DNA of 64,000 nt, from the NCBI GenBank assembly GCA_948567375.1, contig OX419760.1, positions 2,356,001 through 2,420,000 on the forward strand. The letters are read 5' to 3'. Made by a program: the position numbers and the translations under genes. Source of the stretch: Lunularia cruciata (taxonomy: Eukaryota > Streptophyta > Marchantiopsida > Lunulariales > Lunulariaceae). Within the stretch, counting starts at the first letter, position 1. Each line of letters opens with the position of its first letter. Positions 11,101 through 26,100 of the stretch are shown in pieces. The notes below the pieces were generated by a model, which was not told the DNA's origin, made no database searches, and saw only the letters and a list, made by a program, of their open reading frames with translations.

Positions 11101-14100
11101 GACATTTACTTCGCCTTTCACTTCAATATGTCCTGATCAGGTGTCCTGTTTCTGTTTATTCGATGCATGCAACTATAATATAGGTGTTGCTATTTCATCG
11201 CTTCCAGTTTACAATTACTCGTGCTTTAATTCGATCAGATGCTCTTTATCTTGTTTACATTAGCTATTGTGCACAGCATTTGCATTCAATGAGTTCTGGA
11301 TCCCCTGTTCGATGAACGGTTTCGGTCCTCATTTCTCTACATCCACTTTGCCTTGGTACTCATGAGCTTTTGAACAGAAACTCGGTACGAGGAGTACTGG
11401 CATTCCCCGAGCTACTTCGGCACTACGTTTGGCACTGATGAAGTAGTTTGAGCTTTCGTGGAGGCGCACTATAACCGCCTTTCTGCTTCCCTCTATGTCT
11501 TTGGTTTTAGGACTCATGTGTTCATAGCACATGCTGTGATATTATCGATATCCAGTCCTATAACTCTTTGCTCTTCTTCCCTCGTTCTCTGAACGAGCTC
11601 ATTTAGTTTTTCCAGTTTTCATACGTTCAGGCGGTCTCACGGATTTTTGTCGTTTTCCTTCCTTCGTCCTCTGTGCAACCTCACATTTTCATGTTTTCAT
11701 TCGTTCGGGCTGACTCTGTTCTTCCTCGACTTGCGTTTTACTTGCTGCTACATGGTTTGCTACTCGGGTCTATATTTATCTTTCGCTTCTGGCTCTTCAT
11801 GTCGAATTCATTTCTCTTCTTGCATTTTTGTTATGTTTCCGCTGTGTAATTGCAGGTCTTCGGTACATAAGTTTTACTCTCCATTTGTTTCCATGTTAGG
11901 TTTATTTCTGCTATCGTTAGATCAGAGGATTGACATATTGCTTACTTTACATACTTTACATTTACATATTGCTTACTTTGCATCTCATTTGCATTTAATG
12001 AGTTCTGGATCCCTCGTTCCTCGAACGGCTTCTGTCCTCATTTCTCTACATCCAGTCCTCTAACGCTCCACTCTTCTTCCCTTGTTCTCTGAGCGATTTC
12101 ATACTCTCGGTCTGCTGACTGACGGATCTTCCTCGACTTTCGATTTCCAGGCTTCTTCATGATTCTTGACTTATGTTTATGTTTAAGTCGTTGCTTTTCC
12201 TGTTGATTTTATTTCTATACATGCGCTGTTGTTCTGTTTCCTTTTCTCCGATGCATGCTACTTGTATATAGGTCTTACTCTTGATATGTTTCCAGGTTAC
12301 TTTTATTTATGCTATCATTTAATCAGATGTTGGTTATCTTGTATACATTACATATCTTGCATCTCATTTGCATTCAGTGAGTTCTGGATCTCTCATTCGT
12401 CGAACGGTTTCTGTCCTCATTTCTCTATATCCAGTCCTCTCACACTTTCGGTCTTCGTTTACAAGTGGTTTACTACTCCTCACATGCTTGGCTGTACGTT
12501 TACCTTGCGATTAGGTTTTTACGGGATTGTACATTTCTGTATTAGCTCGGTTTACAATTTGTTTCCGCTTCATTAAATTTGTTTCCGATTGTTTCACATG
12601 CGCTTGCTTTGCGATTTCTTTATATGAGTTGACTCTTCGTTTTCTTAGTACACATTGGTTCACAGATTCTCTACACGTAACTATATGTGGTCGAAGCTTG
12701 ATAATACATGCTATTTATAAATTACATTTCATCTCCGTTTCGCATCTATTTTTCAGTCAGTTCTGCTTTCATTTTATTGCCACTTCATCTACACTTCATA
12801 TGTATTTAATGAGTTTTGGATCTCATATCCTCTCACGGCTTCTGTCCTCATATATCCATATCCTATATACCTATATATCCATATCCAGTCCCAGAACGGC
12901 TTCTGCTCTCATATACCTATATACCTGCATCTCACTGTAGGCTTGTTTACCATAGCGGTGATCAGGACTTATTCCTGACTGTTTCTTTAGGCACTGGTCA
13001 GAACAGTTTCCGTTCTCATATACATATATACATGTCTCATGTTTGATGCATCGCCCATTCTCAGCTATGTGACTATCCACTTTCTTCCCTTTTGCCCCAA
13101 TTCACATCTGTTGTTTTACTTCACGGTTCCCTTGTATGTGTTCTCAACAGTCTGTTATTTTAAGTTTCCCTCGGAATGGTGTATTTTTGAGTTCTAGGTC
13201 TTCCATTACAGCTTGTTACTCACACTCCTTACATGACTGCGCGTTTCAGGATATTTGTTCTCTCCTGTTGATAAGGATACACCAGGATACATCGATATTA
13301 TAAGTAGAGTTATAAGCAGAGTCATACGTAGCATTGTTACACGTGGCATCATCTCACACGTGTGACAATATCGCCTGGTTCCTTCACAGTTCCCGAGGCT
13401 CTCCCAGTACCCGAGGCCATCCTTCCCTCGGAAACCCTCTCCTTCTCCTTTGCTTTCTGCTCATCTGAGTTCTAGGTCTTGCTTAGCTCATAGTGCGTTC
13501 CTTCGTTAGTCCACCTTTTCATGCCTGTCCGTTCTGCCTTGTTCTCTGCTCTCTGCTTTATTTTCTGCTCTCTAGCTCTCAGCTTCACACTCTTCTAACT
13601 GGCTCATTCCTTTGTTTTCTTACTACCTCCTCCTGGTTTCTTTGTGCTTCGCTCTCTTTCACTGCTCACCCTGATAGACTCTGTCCTTGCAGGTGTTTTT
13701 CGAAGGATGTCTCACATCACGCACATTCTCCTGCGTTTTGATCTTTTTCTTCTTTCCCTTCTTCACATATTCGTTCATGCCTACATTATGCATTCGTCCG
13801 ATTTCTGCTCTTTTAAGACTTTAAGCTCCAGTTGCTCATTTCTGTAGCCTCCCATTTCTGTAACCTTCCCCTGGCGTTTCGTTGTTTCATTTAGTACTGC
13901 TGATAGCTAGCTGTTTTACTGCTGATAGCGGCGCTGTTGGAAGCAACCAAGTTTGCCTTGGCACTCATGAGTTTTCGAGCAGAAACTCGGGACGAGGAGT
14001 ACTGACAATTATTCAGCTACTTCGGCACTGCGTGAGGCACTGATGAAGTCGTTGGTGTTATCGTGGAGGTTTACTATGGCCGCCTTCTGCTTCCTTCAGT

Positions 14101-17100
14101 TGTTTAGCGTATCCGGACTCCAGTGTCCATAGCACTGGGAGTGATATACTTTATCCTGTCCTCTTATGCTTCGCCATGTTACACTCTTACATTTCTACCC
14201 GTTTCTGCTGCCATAATCGCGAAATGCTTGCTACATCCACACATTCCTGTACTATTTCACTCCCTAGTCTTTTCCATTCGCTCTCTGACTGCTTCCTGCC
14301 TCGCTCTCTACTGTTTCCTGAGTTCCTCCCCCACTCCATCCCATGTTCTTCATCTTCATCTGCGCACTGTATCCTGGTGGGCTCTTATAGCAAGTTTTCT
14401 ATTCCTCTCGCTTCATCCACGCACTGCATCCTGGCGGGCTCTTACAGCACATAGCACGTTTCCTATGCCTCTCGCTTTTGGTTGCATTGCTGCTCTCTGA
14501 CTTCATTATTTTTTATTGGTGAACTCTTACATCAAGCTCTCTAACCCACGCTCGCGTTGGCCTTGCTGCTCTCGATTTCAACGTTGGCGTAGCTGCTCTC
14601 GATTTCAAGTTCGTTATTGTCCATTAGCAGTTCTGTGTTCTCAATTTCTTGCACTTATGCTTTAGCTACAGGTTACTTTTTTGCACCTATACTTTTGCTG
14701 CAGGTTATTTTCGATGCATTTTGCATTCAAGCTTTCATACTACACTAGCACTGTCATTCATGTAAATGTTGTTTATCGAATATGTGCACTTGTGCACTTC
14801 ATGAGTTCTGGATAACCCGTTCCCCGAACCGCTTCTGCTCTCATTTACCAATATACCTGCATCTCAAATATGCGAGTTGCTATCTAATGGTTTCCACGTG
14901 ACAGTTATTTCGCCTTTCATTCGAGATGTTTCTCATATAGATATGCTAGTGTTTCAATATGTTTATTTCGATTATGCCATTGCTGCAGGTTACCTTCGAT
15001 GCATTCTAACTTCGGGATTTCATACTACTCTAGCCTTGCGTGTAGCTTACCTTCCGTGCATTCTACCCTCGGGGTTTAATATTCCTAGTGTTGCGTATCA
15101 TGTACATATTGTTTATCGCTCATTTGCACTTCATGAGTTTGGATAACCCGTTCCCAGAACAGCTTCCGTTCTCGTATACCTATATATCCGTATCCAGTCC
15201 TCTCACGGCTTCTGTCCTCGTTTTCCCATATCCAGTCTTCTCACGCTTCGCTCCAACCCAGCCAAGATACCATCCACTCCTCTCCCACTTCGCTCCACTC
15301 CACCCATCCTCCACTAAAGCTATGTTTGTCTATTCGCTCTATGTTTCTCCTTTTCTTCCGATTGGCCCTTCCTACTTGCTCAGTGATCCTCCTCTGCCTT
15401 CAATTTCAGATGCTTAATCTGTTGCTGTTATTGTCGCTTTTATCTCTTTTGTCTCTGTTATTGTCTGTTATTGTCTTCCATGATGTATAGTAGGTCACTG
15501 CAGGTGCTACTTATTAAATGTAACCGGTCTTGCTTTCTATCACTTCCGCTTATTTTTTAGTTTTGTATTTCCTTGCTTAGGTTCACTTCAATTCACTTTG
15601 CTTAAAGTCACTTCAATTCCATTTGCGTACGGTCATGGTTGCATTTCATATGCACGTTCTCGGTTCCATACTTAGTGCGTTCTGGATCCACTGTTCTTCG
15701 AACGGCTTCTTCTCTCATTTCTCAAACATGCTGTCGTCTTCATGAGCATTCGAACAGAAATTCAAGGTACTGGCATTTGTCCAGCTACTTCGGCATTGAT
15801 GAAGTCGCGTGTGCTTCCGTGCAGGGTTACAATGACAGTCTGACTGCTCCTTCCAGTATGTTTAGTGTTTGTGACTCATGCGCTCATAGAGCCTGTTGTG
15901 ATAGACACTAGGAGTCCCGTCACACTTCTATCCAGCCAAGCCATCTTCCAGGAACGCCGTCTTACTACTTCTTCAATGGGTTCCCTTTAGTTTTCCTTTG
16001 CTTCGTATCTGCTCGACGGGTCTCGCTTCATTTCTCACATAAATGTTGCTGGTGTTCACTATGCATACTACTCAGGAATGTATCAATTTTCGCTTCTGCT
16101 TTCCAACAATGTCGCTGGTGCATTATGATCATGGAATGTATCTACTTTTGCTTCTGCTATTAAACGATTTCCCTTATGTTCCACTCTGTATTTACTTACT
16201 AAGCTCGCCTTCCTTTCATTTGCATCCGTTGGTTGCTTGTATTTTTTCTTGCTTGCGTCGTCCGTATGGATGTGTCCCGTACGTCCTAAGTGGGTTTTGG
16301 TTCTGGATTCCCGGTTCTATGAACGGCTTCTGCTCCCGTCACTCAAGTATTCTCTGGACCACATGAGGTTTCGGACAGAAACTCAGTACAAGGCGGGTCG
16401 GACATTCGCCCAGCTACTTTGGCACTGCGTTGGGCACTGATGAAGTTGTTAGTGCTTTCTTGCAGGATTACTATTACCGCCTGTCTGCTTCCTTCTAGTT
16501 CAGTGTTTCGGGACACATGCGCTCATAGAGCATGCTGCAATATACGCCATCCAGTCCTGTCATGCTTCGCTCCAACCCAGCCAAGATACCGTCCGCTCCA
16601 CACCCACTTCGCTCCACCCAACCCATCCTCCATCTATGCGCTCAATGTTTCCCCTTTGCTTTCGATTTGATCTTCCTACTCGCTCGATGATTCTCCTCTG
16701 CTTTCAATTTCAGATGTTTACTCTGTTGCTGTTCCTAAAGGTTGTTCCTTTTCTCTTTCTTGATGTATACTAGTTCACTGCAGGGGATACTTACGAAATG
16801 TATCAATTTCCGTTCCTGCTTTCTTCACTTCCGCTTATCTTTCGTTATGTATTTTCTTGCTTAGTTTAGATTTGCATGCGTTTCATATGCACGTCCTCGG
16901 TTCCCTACTGGAACCGAGAACGTTTCTGCTCAAACAGCTTCTGCTCACATTGCTCAAATATGTTCTCGACCAATTTGCATCCGTTCATGCTTGCATTACT
17001 TTCATATACATGTTCCGTATTAAGTGGGTTCCCCGTTCTTCGAACGGCTGCTGCTCCCATTGCTCGATTATGTTCTCGACCAAACTCCTGAATGAATTGT

Positions 17101-20100
17101 GCTTCAATATCGTGTACAAGTTTGTAGACTTATCTAGCTCTATGAACACCTGAATCAAACCCCATATGGACATTTCCACGTCATAAAACGCTCTGCTACC
17201 GGTGATTCTTATCATGCTATGTGTTTGTGAGTACATTTTCATTTGTAGAAGCCAATGCATCAGTTTTAGAGGTTTAGTGCGTGCTGCTCGCTTTTCAGCG
17301 TTTTTAAATTCTTGTGTAATCTTGAAGTCTGTCTGTTTTAAGGTGAATGATCGCTTCACCAAATCTTATGTGCGCAGGGTGACTCAACTGATGGTGATGG
17401 AGTATTTATTCCAACAGATGGCAGGCCAACTTTAGAGGCGATTGAAGAAGGAAATGAAGATGTCGTGGTTTCTGGTGCACAGGAACAGGGAGCAAGTGGC
17501 GACAGGAAAGAGATGTTACTTGGAGACGAGAATAACTTAACGCACGATCTGACTCTTGTTGCTCCGTCCTCTTCAACTGCTCTTGTCGCCACAGGGGGAT
17601 ATGCTGGCACAGGCAGTGTTTGGGAGGTTGCGCCGACTGGACTAGATGGTCCCAAGGTCAGGAGAAGTTCTCCGCTTGAGAGCCCTGGTGAGATGTTTGC
17701 CCGCTGGGAGAAGGAAAACGTGGATGCGTATGGGGTTGTAAGGGATGCCTTAAAAGCATCAGGACGCCTTGCCTTGGCTGTTGCTCAACTGCATCGGTTA
17801 CGAAGAAAGGCAGGCACTGAGGGATCCCAGGATCAGCCACAGAATGCAGACGATGATGTCTTTGCTGACCTTCTGCACATAGGCCGTGGCATCGTATACG
17901 AGCTTCTGTGCAAGGTTTGTAGTCCTCATTCATCTTTAGCAAGAATTTGGCAGCATTGTGCAGTGTTACAGCCTGCACGTCTCGCTAAGCAGGAACGCAA
18001 TGATGATTTGCAGGAGACATTAGCTGTACAGCTTTATGGAGAGATTTTTACCATCAACTAACGTGTGATCTGCGAGGACTGAGCTGGCGAATGCCTAATT
18101 GGTGGAGCCAAAATAGCTTTCATTTGCATTTTCTAACCACCATTCCCTTATTTCTAGCCTCAGTCTCTCATTTTAACGTCAATATAATGCTGTTGCAGGG
18201 CAAAACGGGAGTAGCATTGGCTGCGCTGAGAAGACTAGGCGAAGATATTGAAATTGCTTTGCGAGAGTTAGCTTTGGGAACTTTGAGACGCTTTCTACGT
18301 GCTCAGGTCGTGAAGGAGTTACAAAGGCTTCGCTGTCTCAGCGTTACCGACTTCCAGCTGCTAGAGAGAGTATCCTTGACTGAGGTAGTGTTTCCGGGTA
18401 TTTCTACATGAGGCCTGCATGAAAGGTCTAAGGTAGTTGGTTTATGTATGTCACTTGAATCAGACGAAGTTGTGGTAACAGGAGGGTCTACGTAAAATAG
18501 GGGAATGTCTGTGCCTTCATGAATGGGTCGTCTTTCTTGGTGGTTTAGGTTTTTAGCGTTGGTTTTTGGCAAAATGTACATAAGGAGTACGTTGTGGGGT
18601 TCTAGAGACCCTGAATAGCTTAATGACGAACGCGGACACTCATTATTCCAACTTCCGCAAGATTTAAAGTATAATACCTACGCGTAAAGAATGCTTGCTT
18701 AGCTTCAGTCACGTGACTTAGTGTTCTTTGTGTGAACAGAGAATTTATCCAAGTAGCAGCTTTTGGAGTACCTATGGAGCTCGACAACAGCTTTTGAAAG
18801 CTTTACCAGGTTCTGATGATGGTTTACCTGTAAATGAGGAGGTGGAGTTACTGCTTTTCCTGGATATGACTGCGGATGACGGTCTGACTATAAAATGTGG
18901 AGAAGTGGATGGGGTTGTACTGGGTTCTTGGAGCATGATAGATGAACCTGCAATCTTAGAGGACTCCGGTCAGGCCCAGGAATCCATTTCCACAGGATAC
19001 TGGGATGCAGCCGCCATATGGCTCCAACATTGGGATCAGCTCACCATTGACCGGGTAAGTGGATTTATCAGGAGCTGTCAAATTACGGAGCAATTCAGGA
19101 GAGAATAGAGCCGTTGATGCGATTTGTATTGTGGGACGGATTTGCTAGTTGTAATACGTTGCAGGAGACAGCCGGTAGTGACTTAGGTGATAGATCAAGA
19201 TATGCAGCACACAACTACTGTAGTGTTTAAGGCATTGACTGTGCCTTTTCTTCTTGGGGGCCATGCTGTGAATTGCCGATGCAGAACTCACAGCTTCTAT
19301 TTCTCCTACTGTGATTCAGATTCTTCTAGAACAGCCTCTGCTTTCAGGACAGCTGATTTCTTGGGAGGCCAGGCTGGAGTTCAATATTGCCCACCATAAC
19401 TGGGAAGAAGTGGCTACTCTTCTTGATACAGTTCCTTCATACGTTTTACGTGAAGGAGAGTTGCATGTTCAGCTCGACTGTGAGGATTCGATATCTTCAG
19501 CGACGGATTTGCCGTTTCCTGGAATTCCTACGTACACAGGACATCCGGGACAGGATTGGTCGGATTTAGATGTGGAAGCGGTAGAAGCTATTGTTCCGAA
19601 AGTTCATGTCTTAGCACTCGACCTAACACCTATCTGTAGCGCGTGGATGTGGCAAATGATAGAAGAGAGATTAGTGAAGAATCACATATTTCTTCGAGCT
19701 TATTGGAAGGGGACCCTCGAGGTGATGTCTCTATTCGCAAGAGCAGGCCTGCTCTTTCATCGATATGGAGGAAGGGTCTCAAGTAGCAGAAACAAAGATG
19801 GATCTCTTCACGGAACCGTTGCAGGTCCCACTAAGGGAAGCAGGCTGCACAAAGATGCTGTACGTGCTATTCATGAACTGGTGGTGCAGCACTGTGTGAG
19901 GCATAATTTACCTCATATGTTGGAACTTTATCTTGATCATCACTCATTGGCTTTGGATAAGGGATCTGCCACCGTCATGCAGGCTCTCGTTGTAAGTTTT
20001 TTCTAGTCCTTATTCTTTACATCGTTGTGAACCGTAACTTGTACTGGGATCCAAGGTAGATTTTGCTTTGACTAAAGTGATATGTCTTAGCATTTGGTTC

Positions 20101-23100
20101 AATCACTTGTGATCACAGTTCGCTTTTAGCTTTCAGCTTGATGTTGATTATGGTACTGTTGATCGTCGTTTCTGTTTGCTTCCAGTAGCTGTACAAGGAG
20201 ACTTCAACATACAATTAACTGTGCAGGATAATCTCAACGTGTGGTCTGAAGTCTCACTTCGTTTGTAATATCTGGTTTCAGGGAGATTGTCAGTGGGCTC
20301 TGTGGTTATTATACTCACGTCTTCAACGTCGCGAATATGATGCTTCATTCGCAAACGCACGGACAATCCTTGCACCTAAACAAAGCCCAGGGAGACGTTT
20401 TGAAGTCTCAGACCTGGATATATTTTTGCCCACAGTAGATGACATGGCTGAAGCAGGAGGAGAGCTGATGGCACTCTCAACGTTGATGTTTGCTCCGGTC
20501 CCTTTGCAGAAGTGCTTATGTGCGGGCAGCGTGAGTCGACATAGCGGACCATCTTGGCAGTGTACACTGGAGAATTTGAAGCCGGGTTTACAGCGCTTTC
20601 CGACTCTTTGGCGTTCTCTTAATGTTACTCAGAGACATGATACACGGGGCTCTAGTAGTGCCAATGTTTTGAAAACAGGTAATTAAAAGAAGTTCCGTTC
20701 AAATGGAAAGGCATATGAACCCAAAAATTAACTTGCAGTACTTGTCATATCATAAACGAGACGAAACGTTAGCTTATACATGTTTGAAGTTCTGAGGCAA
20801 TGGAATCTGGCCAACCTCTAAGCCTCATATTATAGACTTCCCTAGAAGTAATGGTACTTAGAGAGTGATATTAACGTTTGAAATTGATCGTGGATCTAGT
20901 GGGAAGAGAACACGGAGCATTAATTGGACGGTTACACCATAGGCATTATGATTAGTGGATGGTCAGTCATGATTGCGCCGAATACTTGAGAGGTGACACA
21001 AGCAACTCGTAATAATCAGATATTTGGGTTTGATTGGTTATCTTCTCCGAAAGGTTATCACATCCATCTCAATATCAATTTACAGCGGACGTCTGGTTTT
21101 GTCACATTAGACAAAATGAAGTATGGTTACAATTGAGACAGATGTATTGCTCCATATGGAACTTGAGGTTTAAGATTCAGATTGCATTTGCAGGAGGCCA
21201 GAATGGCTTGTCGCAGTACCTCCACTGGCGAGAAGGATTGTTCTCTTCTGCTAGTGGTGACACCTCCCTACTTCAAATGATGCCAAGGTGGCTTCCTCAA
21301 CGGGTGCGACGGCTCTTACAGCTGACTGTTCAGGTATTGTCTGCTTGTTGTGCTTGTAGCGGTATCAGCATATACCGTCTGAAATGCCACTCATGCTCAT
21401 GACGAATTCCATCAACCTAGCTAGACCAACGTAGGCCAATATATTGTTGTTATATGGAGTGCCATATAGCTGTGAGTGCCTTGGCACTCATGACCCTTAG
21501 GACGGAAACTCAGTACCAGGGGTACTGACATTTGCCCAGCTAATCGGCACTTCGTGGGCAACTGATGAAGTCGTTCGTGCTTCCGTGCAGGCTTACTATG
21601 TCAGTCTGACTGATGCCTTCAAGTTTTAGTGTTTTAGGACTCATGCGCTTATAGAGCATGCTGTGATATACACTCTCCAGTCCTGTCACACATTGCTCCA
21701 GCTCAGCCATCATCCACTGACACTATGTTTTACTACTTCTTTGCTATGTACTTTCCTACTCGCTCAGTGGTTTTCTGCTGCTTTCAACGGTATCCTCTGT
21801 CCATGTTGTCGGCTCATTTCGGGTCGGTCCTAAGTCTAGTGGGTTCTCGATCCTCCGTCCGGTGAACGGCCTCATCTCCCATCCTGTATCCTCTGTCGAT
21901 TCCAACTTCCTTGACTTCCATATAGTTTAGATCAGTTTTGGCTCCAGTTTGCATCCATTCCTGAATGTTTTTCTTTGCTTCCATCCTGCACGCATTTCTT
22001 GGCTATGTACTTTCCTACTCGCTCAGTGGTTTTCCTCAACACGAGTAACCATCCACTTAACGCTCAGTGGTTTTCCTCTGGAAATTCCATAAGTCCCCAG
22101 TGGTCCCTAGATTCATTGCGGCAGGACATTCTACTTCCCTTTCTGAGCTGTCTCGCTGGCTGAGCTCCTTTTTTCAAAGCATTGGCTCCTTCTGCTAACG
22201 ATCTCTGGAAGGATGCCTTCCGTTGTGTTGGTTGGGTGGTGGATACTTGTTGGATTCTGGATGATTCTTGGGTGTTCCTCTTCTACTTGAGAAGGTGCAA
22301 AGACTTCGGAAACCATTTTCCTCGACTCTTCTAGGTCTTGATTCTGTTTTGGCTCCTATCTCTCTTGCTAAAGTTCTCTTCAAAGCTTTGATTTTACCAC
22401 GCTTTACACTAAGATTCACCTTGATGAACTCAAATCTAGGTTGACCACACTATCCGGTCTATTGGTAATTATAAGTTCTCCCTAAACAGGGAGTCAGAAC
22501 TGCTAGTTGAAACCTCGGCCTTAGACTTTAAATACAGATGGCTTAAAAGTAGAAACAACATTCTTCCATCGGCGAGACACCTCAAGTTTATGGCTGCTGA
22601 TGAGAATGACCTTATTTGGTGGATGCTGTTCTTATTTGATAACCTGTACATCACTTTCGGGAGTCAACTTTTCCATCAAGTGGTTGGAATCCCCATGGGG
22701 ACACCTTGTGCTGTCTTCGTGGCTAATTTGTACCTCTTCACCTACGAACTGGATTTCATCCGTAGATTAGCAGACCTTCAGGACTTTGACCTACTGGGTA
22801 AATTGTCCCACGTTCTAAGATATGTTGATGATCTTCTCGTAGTTGGCTCTGGTCTTGCTAACTTTAGGGACCTCATGTACAAGGATGACTCTGCCAGGGG
22901 AGGAGGGATGTATCCTGAGCTATCCTGCGAGTTAGTTTGTACTCATTTCGGCACTCAGTGCAATTACCTGGACTGTAGGATAACTCAGGACGACTTCAAC
23001 ATCTTCGTCTCCATCTATGATTTAGAAAAACTGCCTCATTTTGCTAACAATAAGACCATCTATTACCTCATGTTCTCTCTGACACTTCCTCTACTTGCAA

Positions 23101-26100
23101 ATTAGGCATTCTGTTTATTTGATGCATCCAACTAGGATATAGGTGTTGCTTTTACATTGCTTCCAGGTTACAATTACTTATGCTTTAATTCGACCAGATG
23201 TTCTTTATCTTGTTTATATTACATATCGTGCACAGCATTTGCATTCAATGAGTTCTGGATCCCCCGTTTGATGAACGGCTTCTGTCCTCATTTCTCTATA
23301 TCCAGTCCTCTGTCTGTTTCAGTGTTTCAGGACTCATGTGTCCATAGCGCATGTAGTGATATACTATATCCAGTATTCCCGGAGGCCTGTATACCATACT
23401 GTTGTTTGGGAGTCCTTCTTGACTTCTGAATTCATATATATACTGTATACTTCACCTTCACCTTCATTCACTTCACCTCTGCTTTTCCCGTGCAGCGCTG
23501 GTTTTCTTGCTCCACTCTCGTATCACTAGCGAACCTCTGCTTGACCCTTTCATATTGTTGTGTCCTGGACTTTATCTCTACTAATGAATGTTTGTGATTT
23601 CAGGGATCCATCAGGTATGTCTCGATTTCTTCCCTCATCTTACTCATGTGGATTCTTTTCTTTCTGGACTGATCCTCATTATACGGCTAAGACTCCAGCG
23701 CTTAAGTGCGTGCCTGCACTTTTGCTTGCCCTTGCTTTCCACACGTCCACCTCTGTTCTTTTTGACATTCCCATTACTTTTGAGCGGCACTTTAGGGGAG
23801 CAACCGAGTTTGCCTTGGCACTCATGAGTTTACGAGTAGAAACTCGGTATGAGGGGTACTGACAATTGCTCAGCTACTTCGGCACTGCGTGAGGCACTGA
23901 TGAAGTAGCAGGTGTTTTCATGAAGGTTTACTATGGCCATCTTCTGCTTCCCTTTGCTGTTTAGCGTCTCAGGACTCAAGCGTCCATAGCGCTTGTTGCG
24001 ATATACTTTATATCCTGTCCTTTTTCGCTTCGCTCTCGTTGCCCTGTTACACTTCGACAGGTTTCTGCTGGCACACCATCCTATAGCTCTCGCATTGATC
24101 CACTCCTCCATTCCCCAGCTAATTCCCTCCCTATTATTTATCCTTCGCTCTTTGCCTGATTCATAGGACCTCTGGTGTATACAGTTTTCCTACCAGACTC
24201 CAGCCCACGTTTTTTATTTTTATTGTTCACGCACTGCTTACTGGCAGTCTTTTACCTAGTGTTACCTATTTCTTGCAGTCGTTTGCATAGAGCTCTTGAT
24301 TTCACAGTGGTTTACTATTCTGTTAGCCATATGTTATTGTCAATTTGTTTCAATTATGCATTTGCTTCAAGTTACATTCTGTGCATTCTACATTGTGGAT
24401 TTCTCACTATTCTAGCATTGTGAATCATGTACATCTTGCTTACCGATCATTTACACTGTATGAGTTCTGGATAACCCGTTCCCAGAACGGCTTCTGTTCT
24501 CATATACCAATATATCCAGTATTGCCTTGGCACTCATGAGCTTTCAAAGAGAAACTCGGTATGAGGAGTACTGGCATTTGCCCAGCTACTTTGGCACTGC
24601 ATTAGGCACTGATGAAGTCGTTTGTGCTTTAGTGGAGTCGTACTGTGTTTTTGGTGTTTTAGGACTCAAGTGTTCATAGCACATACTGTGATATAATCGA
24701 TATCCAGTCCTCTAACGCTTCATTCTACTTCCCTCGTTCTCTGAGCGATATCATTCTTTAACGTTTTCATACGTTCAGGCTGACTCACGGATCTTCCTCG
24801 AATTTCCTTACCCTCGTCCTCTGTGCGATCTCACATTTTCAAGTTTTCATTCGTTTCGGATTGACTCCAGGTTCTTCCTCGACTTGCGTTTTCCTAGGTT
24901 CTACATGGTTTTTCTACTTGGGTCTATATGAATCTTTCTCTTCTGGCTCATCAAGTCGATTTTATTTCTCTACTTGCACAATTTGTTCTGTTTCCGCTGT
25001 GCAAATGCAGGTTATTGGTATATAGGTTTTACTCGTCACATGTTTGCAGGTTAGGTTTATTTCTGCTATCATTCGATCAGAGGTCTACCATATTGCTTAT
25101 TTTACATATCTTGTATATTTTACATATCTTGTATCTCATTTGCATTTAATGAGTTCTGGATCCCCTGCTCCTAGAACAGCATCTGTCCTCATTTCTTTAC
25201 ATGCAGTCCTCTGACGTTTCGCCCCATCTCAGCCAAGATACCATCCGTTCTTCTCCCACTTCGCTCCACTCCACATTTGTTGATCTGTTTTCATGGTTCC
25301 TATACATGATTTCTGACCGGTCTTCCGATTTCAGTTCACTCAATCTTTGAAGTTTTGCTAGTTGGTCTTCAATTACAGGTGGTCCTTTATTTCTCTACAT
25401 GCTTTGCTTAGCCTTATCGATTGCATGATGTATATCAGTTCTTTGGTCAGGAAATACTTATATTTCGTTTGTGCTTAGCCTTACATTTGATCTTTTATAT
25501 GCACTTCATCTCCTTTACTGCTTTATTACTCATCTCGATTTGCTCAATGTCATGTTTACATTTCATCCGCACTTCATATGCACTTATTGAGTTCTGGGTC
25601 CCCCGTTCTTCGAAAGGCATCTGCTCTCACGACCTAAATATCATGTTTACATTATATATCCAAGATCATAATATCCAATATCCATATTATATTTATCCAG
25701 TATCCATATTATATTATTTACGCTACGCTCTCATTACCATGTTACACTTCGACCCGTTTCTGCAGCCACATCTTCCGAGACTTCTTGTTTGGTTCCATTC
25801 CTCCACTCCCCACCTAATTCCCTCCCTAGAATGTTCCCTTCGCTCTTTGCCTGCTTCCTGCTTCGTCCTCTCGTGTCTACAGTGTTCCTACCCGACTCCA
25901 GCCCACGTTCTTCAGCTTTATTCACGCACTGCTTACTGGCGGGTTCTTCATCTTTGTTCACGCACTGATTACTGGTGGGTTCTTCATCTTTGTTCATGCA
26001 CTACCTACTGGCAGGCTCTTACATCACGTTTCCTATTACTCGCCACTTGCATAGCTGCTCTCGATTTCATGTTCTTTACTAGTCTGTTAGCCATCGGTTG

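Larger units (their letters stand above)
9138..17377 (+). other. giant intron 4 of spatacsin, filled with same-strand mosaic repeats
   Basis: 8,240 bases between donor AAG|GTATGT and acceptor TGTGCGCAG|GGT. It holds six recognisable copies of the structured repeat module (9782, 10531, 11348, 13951, 15741, 16361), two copies of the 11-nt micro-exon-like module (10325, 13693), many copies of the 3'-end segment with the CCGTTC-NNN-GAACGG hairpin, and a C/T-rich segment (CCAGCCAAGATACCATCCAC, about 15250 and 16570). All are in the orientation of the gene. Open frames here are Phe/Leu/Ser/Cys-rich and follow the pyrimidine bias of the repeats, so none is called. Confidence 0.85.
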